Origin: JASBYZ01 sp029983705 | Lineage (GTDB): Bacteria > Actinomycetota > Coriobacteriia > Coriobacteriales > JAEZZM01 | Length of the DNA: 64,000 nt | Assembly: GCA_965119715.1 (NCBI GenBank) | Contig: OZ221969.1 | Location: forward strand, 1,302,001-1,366,000 | Reading direction: 5' to 3' | Shown here: piece after piece, positions 1-6,834 of the stretch | How positions within the stretch are numbered: position 1 is the first letter of the stretch | Layout: each line of letters opens with the position of its first letter | Notes under the pieces: model-generated | Database searches by the model: none | The model's input: the letters and a program-made list of their open reading frames with translations, nothing else | What the model was told of the DNA's origin: nothing | Program-made: the position numbers and the translations under genes

Positions 1-211
1 GATCATAAAAGTCAGATAGAGCTGCGCCACCATTGTGCAAAATCTCAACGTGTTGGAGGCCATTTCTGTCTAACATTGCACGAGCTGCCTGGTAGCCGGT
101 GATGCCCTGGGCATTTTGAACCTGCGACCATTTTTTGTAGGTGTTTTTAATATATGCTTGTGAACCAAGACCTAAGGCCAAGGTTACTACCATTAATAAG
201 ATATACAGCAT
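1..211 (-). CDS. Zinc metallopeptidase, YugP family (partial, N-terminal part)
   Basis: Only the first 70 codons are in the window; the gene continues past the left edge. The ATG at 211 opens a short hydrophobic segment (MLYILLMVVTLALGLGSQAY), then a basic stretch and the segment QGITGYQAARAMLDRNGL, followed by LSDFYD. This matches the N-terminus of the YugP-like membrane zinc peptidases (DUF2265), in which a transmembrane helix precedes a cytoplasmic HExxH domain; that domain lies outside the window. A GA-rich stretch (AGTGAGAG) just before the ATG could serve as the ribosome-binding site. It lies 57 bases downstream of RNase D on the same strand. The family is clear from the N-terminus, but the catalytic residues cannot be checked. 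Confidence 0.75.
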   Translation of the reverse strand, partial: MLYILLMVVTLALGLGSQAYIKNTYKKWSQVQNAQGITGYQAARAMLDRNGLQHVEILHNGGAALSDFYD

Positions 212-268
212 AGTCTCTCACTTTCTAATTTATCAAGTATCTTTATGTTCTACCCGTTTAGACTCAGT

Positions 269-1405
269 TTATTTGTGCAAGATTTCAATTTTTGAATCTT
301 CAACAGTAAGTCCAATAGAACCTGATAAAAGCTCCAGAAGTTTATTGCCTACAAGCTCATGCCTCCAGCCAATGGCCAAAGGAGAACTCTGTGAGTCAAA
401 GTAAAAATTAACTAAATCATCTTTTGAAGCTAAAAGCGCTGGCGCAATCTCTTGCTTGTCTGCTACAAATTTTAAGAGGGCATTCATAAGATCAATGACG
501 CTTTCTACCTCTTTTGACACCTTGTGGCGACGCGGAAGTTGAGGAAGCTCCTCTTTACTCAAACTTAGACCCTTTTGAATAGCAGAGAGCACTTTGGCTT
601 GATTTTGTACCGAAAGTGAATCAGTATTTCTTATCTTTAGGAGCTCTTTTTTGTTAAGCGGTGCTCGCTTTGCAAGCTCCACAACAATCTCATCACTCAA
701 AATCCAGCGGCGTGGATGATCTCTTTTTTGAGACTCCTCTTCTCGCCAAGCTGCAATCTCTCGCGCAATGCCAAGCTGTCGTCTGTTTAGAGAGCTAATG
801 CGCTTTACCTTTTTAAAGGCGTCGTGTGGGTTATGGCTGTAGTGGTCTTTATCAAGCAAATCTTTCATTTCTGGTAAGACCCACTCAAGTCTTCCCTTAG
901 CCTTAAGCGCCTCAATCATCTGAGAGTAAATATCTGGCAGGTACTTTACATCATCAAGCGCATAGCTTAATTGCTGCTCATCTAAGGGACGCTTTGACCA
1001 GTCTGTAAGAGACTGAGTTTTAGGAAGTGTTATCCCACAGAAAGCCTCAACAATTGCCTGATAACCCATCTGGACCGGATATCCTAAGAAGCCAGCAGCT
1101 ACCTGGGTATCAAAAATTGGACTTGGCATAATGCCAAATTCTTGCTCGATGATTTCAAGGTCCTGAGTTGATGCATGAAAAATCTTAACGATGTTTTCGT
1201 CAACAAAAAGATCTATAAGCGGGCTCATATCTTCAAGCGCAAGTGGGTCTATTGCAACCTGCTCGCTACTTGTACCAAGCTGAAGCAAACAAAGTTTTGG
1301 ATAATAGGATTTTTCACGGATAAACTCAGTATCTATAGCTAAAAGTGTATCTTTTTTTGCGCGTGGTATAAAATCATTCAGTTCGTGGAAAGTACTAATA
1401 TACAA
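269..1405 (-). CDS. rnd: Ribonuclease D
   Basis: A DEDD-family 3'-5' exoribonuclease that trims tRNA and other structured RNA 3' ends. The DxE motif appears as AIDTEFIREK near residue 25, with later exonuclease motifs (HASTQDLE, YALDDVKYL), followed by an HRDC domain (SLNRRQLGIAREIAAWREE). I prefer the TTG at 1405. It follows AAGGA at a 7-base spacing and places the catalytic Asp 25 residues in, close to the position in E. coli RNase D (Asp28). Upstream ATGs at 1444 and 1462 have no ribosome-binding site, and the latter would overlap the divergent lipid kinase start. The length of 378 aa fits the family. Confidence 0.88.
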   Translation of the reverse strand: MYISTFHELNDFIPRAKKDTLLAIDTEFIREKSYYPKLCLLQLGTSSEQVAIDPLALEDMSPLIDLFVDENIVKIFHASTQDLEIIEQEFGIMPSPIFDTQVAAGFLGYPVQMGYQAIVEAFCGITLPKTQSLTDWSKRPLDEQQLSYALDDVKYLPDIYSQMIEALKAKGRLEWVLPEMKDLLDKDHYSHNPHDAFKKVKRISSLNRRQLGIAREIAAWREEESQKRDHPRRWILSDEIVVELAKRAPLNKKELLKIRNTDSLSVQNQAKVLSAIQKGLSLSKEELPQLPRRHKVSKEVESVIDLMNALLKFVADKQEIAPALLASKDDLVNFYFDSQSSPLAIGWRHELVGNKLLELLSGSIGLTVEDSKIEILHK

Positions 1406-1442
1406 GTAATTATCCTTAGTCTTAAGTGTAAATACAAAGACC

Positions 1443-1448
1443 ATTATA
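1443..1448 (-). promoter_or_regulatory. Candidate -10 box for rnd
   Basis: The minus strand reads TATAAT here, a perfect -10 hexamer about 38 bases before the preferred TTG start of rnd. No convincing -35 is present at the usual distance, where the sequence lies inside the start of the divergent lipid kinase gene. The hexamer sits next to the kinase's AGGAG site, so the two divergent genes would share a very small control region. Tentative. Confidence 0.35.
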
Positions 1449-1460
1449 CAAGGAGCATCC

Positions 1461-2390
1461 ATGAGAGTGTTGGCAATTCATAATCCTGACAGCGGAAGCG
1501 GGAGTGGAGACCTCTTTGACTACCTTAAAGAACTTGTAGAACTTGGCTGTGACGAGGTGGTTTTACGAAATATTCACGCCCATGAAGATGATCAGGTTTT
1601 ATTAGATGACGCACACGACTATGATTTGATTGTGCTCTCAGGTGGAGACGGTACCGTTGCCACCTTAAACTATGAGCTCAAACATAGTGGAATTCCTGTT
1701 CAGGTATTTCCTTCAGGAACAGCAAACCTGGTAGCTTCAAATCTTTCTAACGATGAAGAGCCAGTTGCTATGGCAAAGGCAGCTATGGACGGCCACACCG
1801 AATCTTTTGACATGGGTGAACTCAGCTATCAAGATAAAAACGGTGAAACCCACTACATAGGTTTTTCTGTTATTGCAGGGGCTGGCTTTGATGCCACCAT
1901 TATGCATGACTCAGAAGACCTCAAGGCAAGAATGGGACAGCTTGCTTACTTTGCCGCTGTACTTGCCAATCCAAATCCAGAAATAGCTACCTTTAAACTT
2001 GATTTAGATGGTGAGCACGTTGAAATTGAAGGCATTGCCGTACTCATTATTAACTTTAGTAATATTACCTTTGATGTATCAATAGTAAATGATGCAAGCC
2101 CTCAAGATGGCCTCTTTCATGTGGCGGTAATTAAATCAGGTTCTACCGTACAGCTCTTACCAACTGTTATATCTGCATTTTTAGATAAGTCTGGAAACTT
2201 CCCCTACAGACCACAACTTGAGATATTTACAGCCAAAGAAGTTAAGGTTGATGCAAATCCCCCACTTCACCTCCAGTTTGATGGCGATGTTATAGAGGGT
2301 GCAAAAACTCCGTTTACTGCAAGAGTATTAGAGGGAGCTTCCAAGTTTATTGTTGATGAAAACTCCCCTTACTATAGGTCAGCTGATTAG
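1461..2390 (+). CDS. Diacylglycerol/lipid kinase, YegS/BmrU/DagK type
   Basis: A cytoplasmic lipid kinase of the DAGK_cat superfamily that phosphorylates diacylglycerol or a related lipid with ATP. The nucleotide-binding signature LSGGDGTVATLNYEL is at about residues 58-72, followed by VFPSGTANLVA (the 'GTxN' motif). The C-terminal beta-sandwich half contains LQFDGDVIEG, the usual DGE-like substrate motif. At 309 aa it is family length. The ATG follows AGGAG at a good spacing. The gene is divergent from rnd and convergent with terC-like, sharing the tetranucleotide TTAG as stop for both. The actual lipid substrate cannot be told from sequence. Confidence 0.87.
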   Translation: MRVLAIHNPDSGSGSGDLFDYLKELVELGCDEVVLRNIHAHEDDQVLLDDAHDYDLIVLSGGDGTVATLNYELKHSGIPVQVFPSGTANLVASNLSNDEEPVAMAKAAMDGHTESFDMGELSYQDKNGETHYIGFSVIAGAGFDATIMHDSEDLKARMGQLAYFAAVLANPNPEIATFKLDLDGEHVEIEGIAVLIINFSNITFDVSIVNDASPQDGLFHVAVIKSGSTVQLLPTVISAFLDKSGNFPYRPQLEIFTAKEVKVDANPPLHLQFDGDVIEGAKTPFTARVLEGASKFIVDENSPYYRSAD

Positions 2391-3481
2391 TTAGCGTGCC
2401 TTTTTCTTTGTTTTTCAGCACTTGCTAAAATAACTGGATCATTTGGATGCGTCTTTGCATACCAAAGAGATGCCACAACCGTAATGGTAAGTACTACTAA
2501 AATAAAGAGCAGTGACTCTGTGGTGCCAATTTCTGGCACTTTGAAACCTCCAGCTTGACTAAATGGATTACCTACTACATGCATAGCGTGTAACCAGAGT
2601 TTTACCGCAATAAAGCCAAGGATTGCCGCAAGTCCATATGCCAAAAAGATAAGTCTATCTAAAAGACCTTCAATTAAGAAGTAAAGCTGTCTAAGTCCCA
2701 AAAGTGAGAAGGCATTGGTGGTAAAGACAATGTATGCCTCTTCTGTCAGACCAAAGATTGCAGGAATTGAATCAAGCGCAAACATAAGGTCAACTGCACC
2801 AAGAGAGATGATTACTAAAAAGAGCGGGGTAAGCATTTTTCTGCCATGCTCTTTAACTAAGATTTTATCTCCCGCATAGTGGTCGGTGATAGGTAAAAAC
2901 TTGCGTGCTGCCTTTACCACGATGTTATCTGACATATCTGGGTCTTGGTAGGTACCAGCAATTTTTTCTTTACGCTCCTGCCTGTGGTCTATTATTTGCT
3001 TTGCAGCGGTGTAACCCAAAAAGATAGCAAATATATAAAATAACCAGGCAAATTGATTGAGCGCAGCAGCGCCAATGATAATAAAGATAAATCTAAAAAT
3101 TAAGGCTAAAACGATTCCCCACATTAGAGCTTTTTGCTCATCTTTAGGAGGAACCGCAAATGAAGCCATAATAATTAAGAAGACAAAGAGGTTATCAACG
3201 CTTAAGGCTTTTTCTGTGACATAACCACTAAACCACTCAACACCATAGCGATACGGCTGGTTTGGATCTGCGTCCTTCCAAAAGAAGGTAACAAAGATAC
3301 CAAAGATGATAGCAATACCAATGTAGAGTGCCGACCATACGGCAGCCTCTTTAATGGTTGGAACGTGCGCTTTTCTTACGTGGAAAAAATAGTCAAAGGC
3401 TAATAGTGCAATAATTACGATAAAGGTAAGTAGCCAGGTAACTGGTGTAATATGCATGCTTGCCTCTGCAACTTGATTCAT
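2387..3481 (-). CDS. TerC family integral membrane protein
   Basis: A polytopic membrane protein of the TerC/Alx family, linked in other bacteria to tellurite resistance and metal (mainly Mn2+) efflux or metalation of exported proteins. About eight or nine hydrophobic segments are visible. The family's acidic membrane motifs are present: AFDYFFHVRKAH near the N-terminus, ALSVDNLFVF in the second conserved helix, and DLMFALDSIPAIFGLT later. I start at the ATG at 3481 because GGAG lies 10 bases upstream. The reading frame remains open further upstream, but that part is the translated tRNA-Val gene and not protein. This gives 364 aa. Its stop overlaps the lipid kinase stop. Confidence 0.88.
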   Translation of the reverse strand: MNQVAEASMHITPVTWLLTFIVIIALLAFDYFFHVRKAHVPTIKEAAVWSALYIGIAIIFGIFVTFFWKDADPNQPYRYGVEWFSGYVTEKALSVDNLFVFLIIMASFAVPPKDEQKALMWGIVLALIFRFIFIIIGAAALNQFAWLFYIFAIFLGYTAAKQIIDHRQERKEKIAGTYQDPDMSDNIVVKAARKFLPITDHYAGDKILVKEHGRKMLTPLFLVIISLGAVDLMFALDSIPAIFGLTEEAYIVFTTNAFSLLGLRQLYFLIEGLLDRLIFLAYGLAAILGFIAVKLWLHAMHVVGNPFSQAGGFKVPEIGTTESLLFILVVLTITVVASLWYAKTHPNDPVILASAEKQRKRHAN

Positions 3482-3519
3482 GTGGGATGCTCCAATAGCA
3501 ATGTTTTGTAAAACTTCAA

Positions 3520-3594
3520 TGGTGGGCGATACTGGATTTGAACCAGTGGCCCCCACCGTGTCGAGGTGATGCGCTACCCCTGCGCCAATCGCCC
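3520..3594 (-). tRNA. tRNA-Val (anticodon GAC)
   Basis: The minus strand folds as a complete cloverleaf: acceptor GGGCGAT/ATCGCCC, D stem GCGC/GCGC, anticodon stem TCACC/GGTGG, T stem ACTGG/CCAGT with loop TTCAAAT, discriminator A and an encoded CCA. The seven-base anticodon loop is TCGACAC, giving anticodon GAC (Val). Position 33 is C instead of the nearly universal T. It lies directly upstream of the terC-like gene and may share its transcript. Confidence 0.93.
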
Positions 3595-3708
3595 ATCAAA
3601 GTTTTAAAGTAAAAAGTAATTCTAGCAGACTTAAGGCTAAATTGGCTTAATTCATAAAATGCTTGCAAGAAAAGATTTGCCCAGCAAAAATGTGTGCAGG
3701 CTTTGAAA

Positions 3709-3735
3709 TTTTAAAAGTTTTGAAAACTTTTAAAA
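3709..3735. repeat. 27-base A/T-rich perfect palindrome
   Basis: Two 13-base arms (TTTTAAAAGTTTT and its complement) are separated by a single G. It lies 6 bases upstream of the tRNA-Gly -35 box and between two divergent tRNA genes. It could be an operator, a curved upstream element or a chance A/T palindrome. It has no GC stem and no gene ends nearby, so I do not call it a terminator. Confidence 0.5.
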
Positions 3736-3741
3736 AAATGT

Positions 3742-3770
3742 TTGCAAAAGTCAAAAAAGTTCAGTATAGT
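3742..3770 (+). promoter_or_regulatory. Promoter of tRNA-Gly (and perhaps tRNA-Cys)
   Basis: TTGCAA (3742-3747) and TATAGT (3765-3770) are separated by 17 bases, an excellent housekeeping sigma-factor promoter. The predicted start near 3777 is 8 bases before the mature tRNA-Gly. The spacer and preceding bases are A-rich. Confidence 0.75.
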
Positions 3771-3784
3771 TCTATCTTGCACAC

Positions 3785-3860
3785 GCGGACTTGGCTCAGT
3801 TGGTAGAGCACAACCTTGCCAAGGTTGGGGTCGCGGGTTCGAATCCCGTAGTCCGCTCCA
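3785..3860 (+). tRNA. tRNA-Gly (anticodon GCC)
   Basis: A full 76-base cloverleaf with encoded CCA. The acceptor GCGGACT pairs with AGTCCGC. The anticodon stem CAACC/GGTTG encloses TTGCCAA, giving anticodon GCC. The T stem CGGG pairs with CCCG around TTCGAAT. The strong promoter just upstream and the hairpin with T-run just downstream bracket the gene. Confidence 0.96.
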
Positions 3861-3870
3861 GTGAATCTTA

Positions 3871-3898
3871 AAGGTCGGTCATAAGGCCGGCCTTTTTT
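3871..3898 (+). terminator. Rho-independent terminator after tRNA-Gly
   Basis: AAGGTCGG pairs with CCGGCCTT (8 bp, one G-T pair) around an 8-base loop, followed by six T. It lies between tRNA-Gly and tRNA-Cys, so tRNA-Cys would depend on read-through or an unseen promoter of its own. Confidence 0.75.
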
Positions 3899-3924
3899 AA
3901 ATTCATCAGGGTTTTCTTAGGTAT

Positions 3925-3998
3925 GGCGACATGGCCAAGTGGTAAGGCAGAGGCCTGCAAAGCCTTTATCCCCGGTTCAAATCCGGGTGTCGCCTCCA
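3925..3998 (+). tRNA. tRNA-Cys (anticodon GCA)
   Basis: A full 74-base cloverleaf with encoded CCA. The acceptor GGCGACA pairs with TGTCGCC. The anticodon stem GAGGC/GCCTT holds the loop CTGCAAA, giving anticodon GCA. The T arm is CCCGG-TTCAAAT-CCGGG. It lies 65 bases downstream of tRNA-Gly, beyond a terminator-like hairpin. Confidence 0.96.
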
Positions 3999-4084
3999 GT
4001 TTTTCTCTTTCTTTATTTCATTTAACATCTTCTTTTAAGGGTACACTTTTTTGTACAAGCTAATTTGTATGCGAAAGGATGTCT

Positions 4085-4402
4085 ATGATTACTACTACCA
4101 CTAACAGTGTTGAAGGCTACAGAATTGCGGGATATTTTGGCCTTGTGGGCGCTGAAGTTGTAAATGGCGTTAACTTTACTAAAGATTTTGGCGCAGGCAT
4201 TAGAAACTTTATTGGTGGCAGAAACGCTGGCTACGAAAAAGAAATTCTCAAAGCTAAAGAGGAAGCGTATAACGAGATAGTTTCAAGAGCATCACAAATG
4301 GGTGCAGATGCCGTCATTGGCATTCAAACTAACTTTGAAACCTTAAATCAAATGTTGGTGGTAACAATGGATGGAACTGCAGTTAAACTTGAAAGAATTT
4401 AA
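4085..4402 (+). CDS. YbjQ family (UPF0145/DUF74) protein
   Basis: A small cytoplasmic protein of about 105 aa in the YbjQ family, which forms ring-shaped pentamers; a heavy-metal-binding role has been suggested but not proven. Family hallmarks are VEGYRIAGYFGLVGAEVV near the N-terminus, a central GRNAGYEKEI and ASQMGADAVIGIQTNFE. The ATG at 4085 is preferred over the one at 4079 because GAAAGG then sits six bases upstream instead of abutting the start. It converges on the UbiX-like gene and shares its stop tetranucleotide TTAA. Confidence 0.88.
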   Translation: MITTTTNSVEGYRIAGYFGLVGAEVVNGVNFTKDFGAGIRNFIGGRNAGYEKEILKAKEEAYNEIVSRASQMGADAVIGIQTNFETLNQMLVVTMDGTAVKLERI

Positions 4403-4992
4403 CTTAGCAGTTCATTTGCAATTACAGCAGTATTTTCTTCTATAAAGTTTTGTAGATGACCCTCTTTAATATGGTAGTCACCCACTAAGCTGTGTAAATA
4501 AATACCATGTTTTTGTGCCCTAAGCATGACCTCTAAGCTTGCCAGGGCATATCTTGTATCTGCAAGGTAACAGTGTATTGCCTTTTGTTCTAGCTGCATA
4601 TAGTGACCTACACGAGCGTATGATTTTTGATCTGAGGGCACAATTAAGTGCTCAAGCGCAAATACCTCTGCCGGACATAAAACAAGCGTATCAATACTTT
4701 TAAGAGTCTTAGAGCTAATTGAATAGGGCTCATCGTCAAAATATAACTCAAGAGACTTAGCCTGCACCTTATTAAGCTCGAGTGCATCACACAAACTATC
4801 ATGTGCTGCCTCAAGACTTGAAACATCTATCTTAAGCCCAAGCTCCTCATAAGCTGCATTTACGCAGGACTGACTTAAGAGCAAGCTTACAAGAGCTCCC
4901 CTTTTGACTAAGTGCTCAGCTAAAGAAAGGCCAAAGGCAACTGCATTAGTTGACTGAATAGTAAGCGCTATATGTTTGGCTTCTTGTTCCAT
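4399..4992 (-). CDS. Degenerate UbiX-like flavoprotein homologue
   Basis: This 197 aa protein can be laid along UbiX, the flavin prenyltransferase. A Rossmann-like start (HIALTIQSTNAVAFGLSLAE) stands where UbiX has GISGASG. TLVLCPAEVFALEHL stands where UbiX has the 'APCSMKTLAGI' segment. YLADTRYALASLEVMLRAQ stands where UbiX has 'PRETPLSLIHL..ML'. The glycine-rich FMN loop and the RET phosphate-binding motif are therefore lost or altered, so prenyltransferase activity is doubtful. It starts 18 bases after the STAS-kinase stop with AAGGAG upstream; a TTG at 4995 is an alternative start. I recognised it by eye from memory of the family, so treat the call as probable. It may be a regulator or binding protein rather than an enzyme. 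Confidence 0.55.
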   Translation of the reverse strand: MEQEAKHIALTIQSTNAVAFGLSLAEHLVKRGALVSLLLSQSCVNAAYEELGLKIDVSSLEAAHDSLCDALELNKVQAKSLELYFDDEPYSISSKTLKSIDTLVLCPAEVFALEHLIVPSDQKSYARVGHYMQLEQKAIHCYLADTRYALASLEVMLRAQKHGIYLHSLVGDYHIKEGHLQNFIEENTAVIANELLS

Positions 4993-5010
4993 CAAGGCTA
5001 AATCTCCTTA

Positions 5011-5748
5011 TTAACGCAAAGTAACCAGTTTAACAACTGTTCCCTCGCCATAGGCCTTCTTTGAAATTTCTACAGAATCTACCAGCATGTACATAAGGCG
5101 AATACCTCTACCGCGCGTTTCTGTAGGCTCAGGCAAAAAGTCATCCTGGATCTCTACTCCCTTGCCGTTATCGCTCACCTCAATAACCATACGGTCATCA
5201 TAGCCGGTAAGGGTCACATATATATTAGCAAGACAGGCATCTCTACAGCCATGGTCAAAGGCGTTACCAAGCGCCTCACCAAGGGCTAAAACCGTATCAA
5301 AGAGACGCTCTTGCCCAAGATAGTCTTCAAGCTGTTCTTTAACTTCTCGCCTAATTTCAGACATAAATTTAGGATCTGGTGGAACTTTAAGGGTATTAGA
5401 AAACTCAGGCGCCTTAGCAGGATTTGCAGAAATCTTTTCTTGTTCAAGTTTAATTTTAGAGCGGGCATTAAAAAATTCAGAAAGTTTGAGCATGCTCAAA
5501 AAACGCATGATATTGCTTGAAACGTTAATAAAGCTAATGCTGCCTTCAAGTTCTTTAACCTGGTTTTGCAGGTAAATAATGACACCAAGTCCAGATGAAT
5601 CCATATATATGGTGTCAGTAAAGTCAACAATAAATTTGGTATAGCCCTGCTCAATAAGGGTATCGGCATATGCTTTGAGATCTTTAGCGTAAGTGAAGTT
5701 TACCTCCTCACTTAATGATATAAGCGCTAAATTATCTCCAATACGCAT
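5011..5748 (-). CDS. STAS domain fused to an anti-sigma-factor-type HATPase kinase
   Basis: A fusion of two partner-switching proteins in 245 aa. Residues 1-95 are a STAS domain like SpoIIAA/RsbV, with the phosphorylation-site motif MDSSGLGV (Ser51/52). Residues 125-245 are a HATPase_c domain like SpoIIAB/RsbW: N-box with Glu158 and Asn162 (GEALGNAFDHG), G1 box VSDNGKG near 193 and G2 box RGRGIRLMY near 214. In classical systems the kinase phosphorylates the separate antagonist on that Ser. Here both would be one chain. The PP2C phosphatase two genes upstream is a plausible partner. No sigma factor gene is in the window. The ATG follows AAGGAG at a rather long spacing (about 11 bases). Confidence 0.85.
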   Translation of the reverse strand: MRIGDNLALISLSEEVNFTYAKDLKAYADTLIEQGYTKFIVDFTDTIYMDSSGLGVIIYLQNQVKELEGSISFINVSSNIMRFLSMLKLSEFFNARSKIKLEQEKISANPAKAPEFSNTLKVPPDPKFMSEIRREVKEQLEDYLGQERLFDTVLALGEALGNAFDHGCRDACLANIYVTLTGYDDRMVIEVSDNGKGVEIQDDFLPEPTETRGRGIRLMYMLVDSVEISKKAYGEGTVVKLVTLR

Positions 5749-5840
5749 CTGTCGAAAGTCTCCTTACCTGAGAGTTTAATTTACAATTTCTTTACAATAA
5801 TCTGTTTCCCTTAGTTGGCGAAAGCATACACTTAAGGCGC

Positions 5841-5869
5841 AAAAACTCTTCAATTATGAAGCTTGAGTT
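5841..5869 (-). terminator. Weak terminator after the CDF exporter
   Basis: On the minus strand an imperfect hairpin (inner stem CTTCA/TGAAG with a four-base loop, extended by AACT/AGTT after a bulge) is followed by five T. It lies about 15 bases after the cation exporter stop and would separate it from the STAS-kinase gene. Confidence 0.4.
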
Positions 5870-5883
5870 AAGGCTTTGTGAGC

Positions 5884-6810
5884 TTAGCTGATGCTTTCTG
5901 ACTGAGCACTGTATCGCTGTTCTGCGTTATCCGGCTCAACATGGACCACGACATCGGTAATTTGAGGAAACTCAGCCTTGAGTTTATTTTCAACCTCAAC
6001 ACTAATTTCGTGGGCGATAAAGACGGTCATATGAGGATCAACTAAGATATGTAGGTCTGCATAGACATGACCTTCTGAACCACGTGAACGAATTGCGTGA
6101 ATATCTCTAACCCCAGAGATGTCTTTAAGAGCATTCTTAATATCTTTTTGAGGAATTTGAGCTGCATCAGAAAGCGTTGAATTTACCTTCTTAAATACCT
6201 CATAAGCTGAGTAAAAAATTGCTCCAGCAACAAGCATTGACACAAAGACATCGGCAAGGCCAAAGCCTAAGCTTACGAGTACTAAAGAAACTATTACTGA
6301 AAGTGAAACTAAAATATCAGAGAGTGTGTGAAGTGCGTCTGCTCCTAAAAGCTCTGATGAGAGACGCTTTGCCTCTCTCCTCTCATACGTAGTTACTGCA
6401 ATACTAACCACAAGGGTACCAATCATAACTATAAATGAGCCGGCATTAACAACCGTATCAGATCTTCCGCTTACCAGCACCTCAAAGGCATTTGAAAGTA
6501 CGTTTAAACCTGCAAATACCAGTAGCACTCCAATAAGGGCTGAGGCAAAAGACTCAAACTTATTATGTCCATAGGGGTGGCTTTTATCGGCTGGGGCAGA
6601 TGCCAGCGTGATTCCAATAATGCCCACCAAGTTACCCGTACCATCAAAAATAGAGTGCAAACCGTCAGCCTGCATAGCTGCCGATTTGGTAAAGAGTCCA
6701 TAGAAGAATTTGGCAAGAGCCACAGCGATATTTAAAAAGAAAATTATTAAAAGCACGCGCTTAATGCTTTTATAGCGCTGAGCTTCATGTAAGGCGAGTT
6801 CAGAATTCAT
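5884..6810 (-). CDS. Cation diffusion facilitator (CDF) family metal exporter
   Basis: An inner-membrane proton-coupled divalent metal (Zn/Fe/Mn/Cd-type) exporter of 308 aa with about six hydrophobic segments and a C-terminal cytoplasmic ferredoxin-like domain (residues ~215-300). The metal-site pattern is visible as ADGLHSIFDGTGN in TM2 and ADALHTLSDILV in TM5, with the SHPYGHNKFE loop between TM2 and TM3. The metal cannot be assigned from sequence. It starts 24 bases after the PP2C phosphatase stop on the same strand, so the two are probably co-transcribed. Confidence 0.92.
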   Translation of the reverse strand: MNSELALHEAQRYKSIKRVLLIIFFLNIAVALAKFFYGLFTKSAAMQADGLHSIFDGTGNLVGIIGITLASAPADKSHPYGHNKFESFASALIGVLLVFAGLNVLSNAFEVLVSGRSDTVVNAGSFIVMIGTLVVSIAVTTYERREAKRLSSELLGADALHTLSDILVSLSVIVSLVLVSLGFGLADVFVSMLVAGAIFYSAYEVFKKVNSTLSDAAQIPQKDIKNALKDISGVRDIHAIRSRGSEGHVYADLHILVDPHMTVFIAHEISVEVENKLKAEFPQITDVVVHVEPDNAEQRYSAQSESIS

Positions 6811-6834
6811 ATTCGTACCTTTGTCACATTACTA

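Noticed and set aside
1406..1462. Upstream ATG starts for RNase D at 1444 and 1462
   Set aside because: No ribosome site, and the resulting N-terminus is too long compared with E. coli RNase D; TTG at 1405 has AAGGA at correct spacing.
3482..3556. In-frame N-terminal extension of the TerC-like protein (MGATGSNPVSPT...)
   Set aside because: This segment is the translated tRNA-Val gene; a good ribosome site precedes the ATG at 3481.
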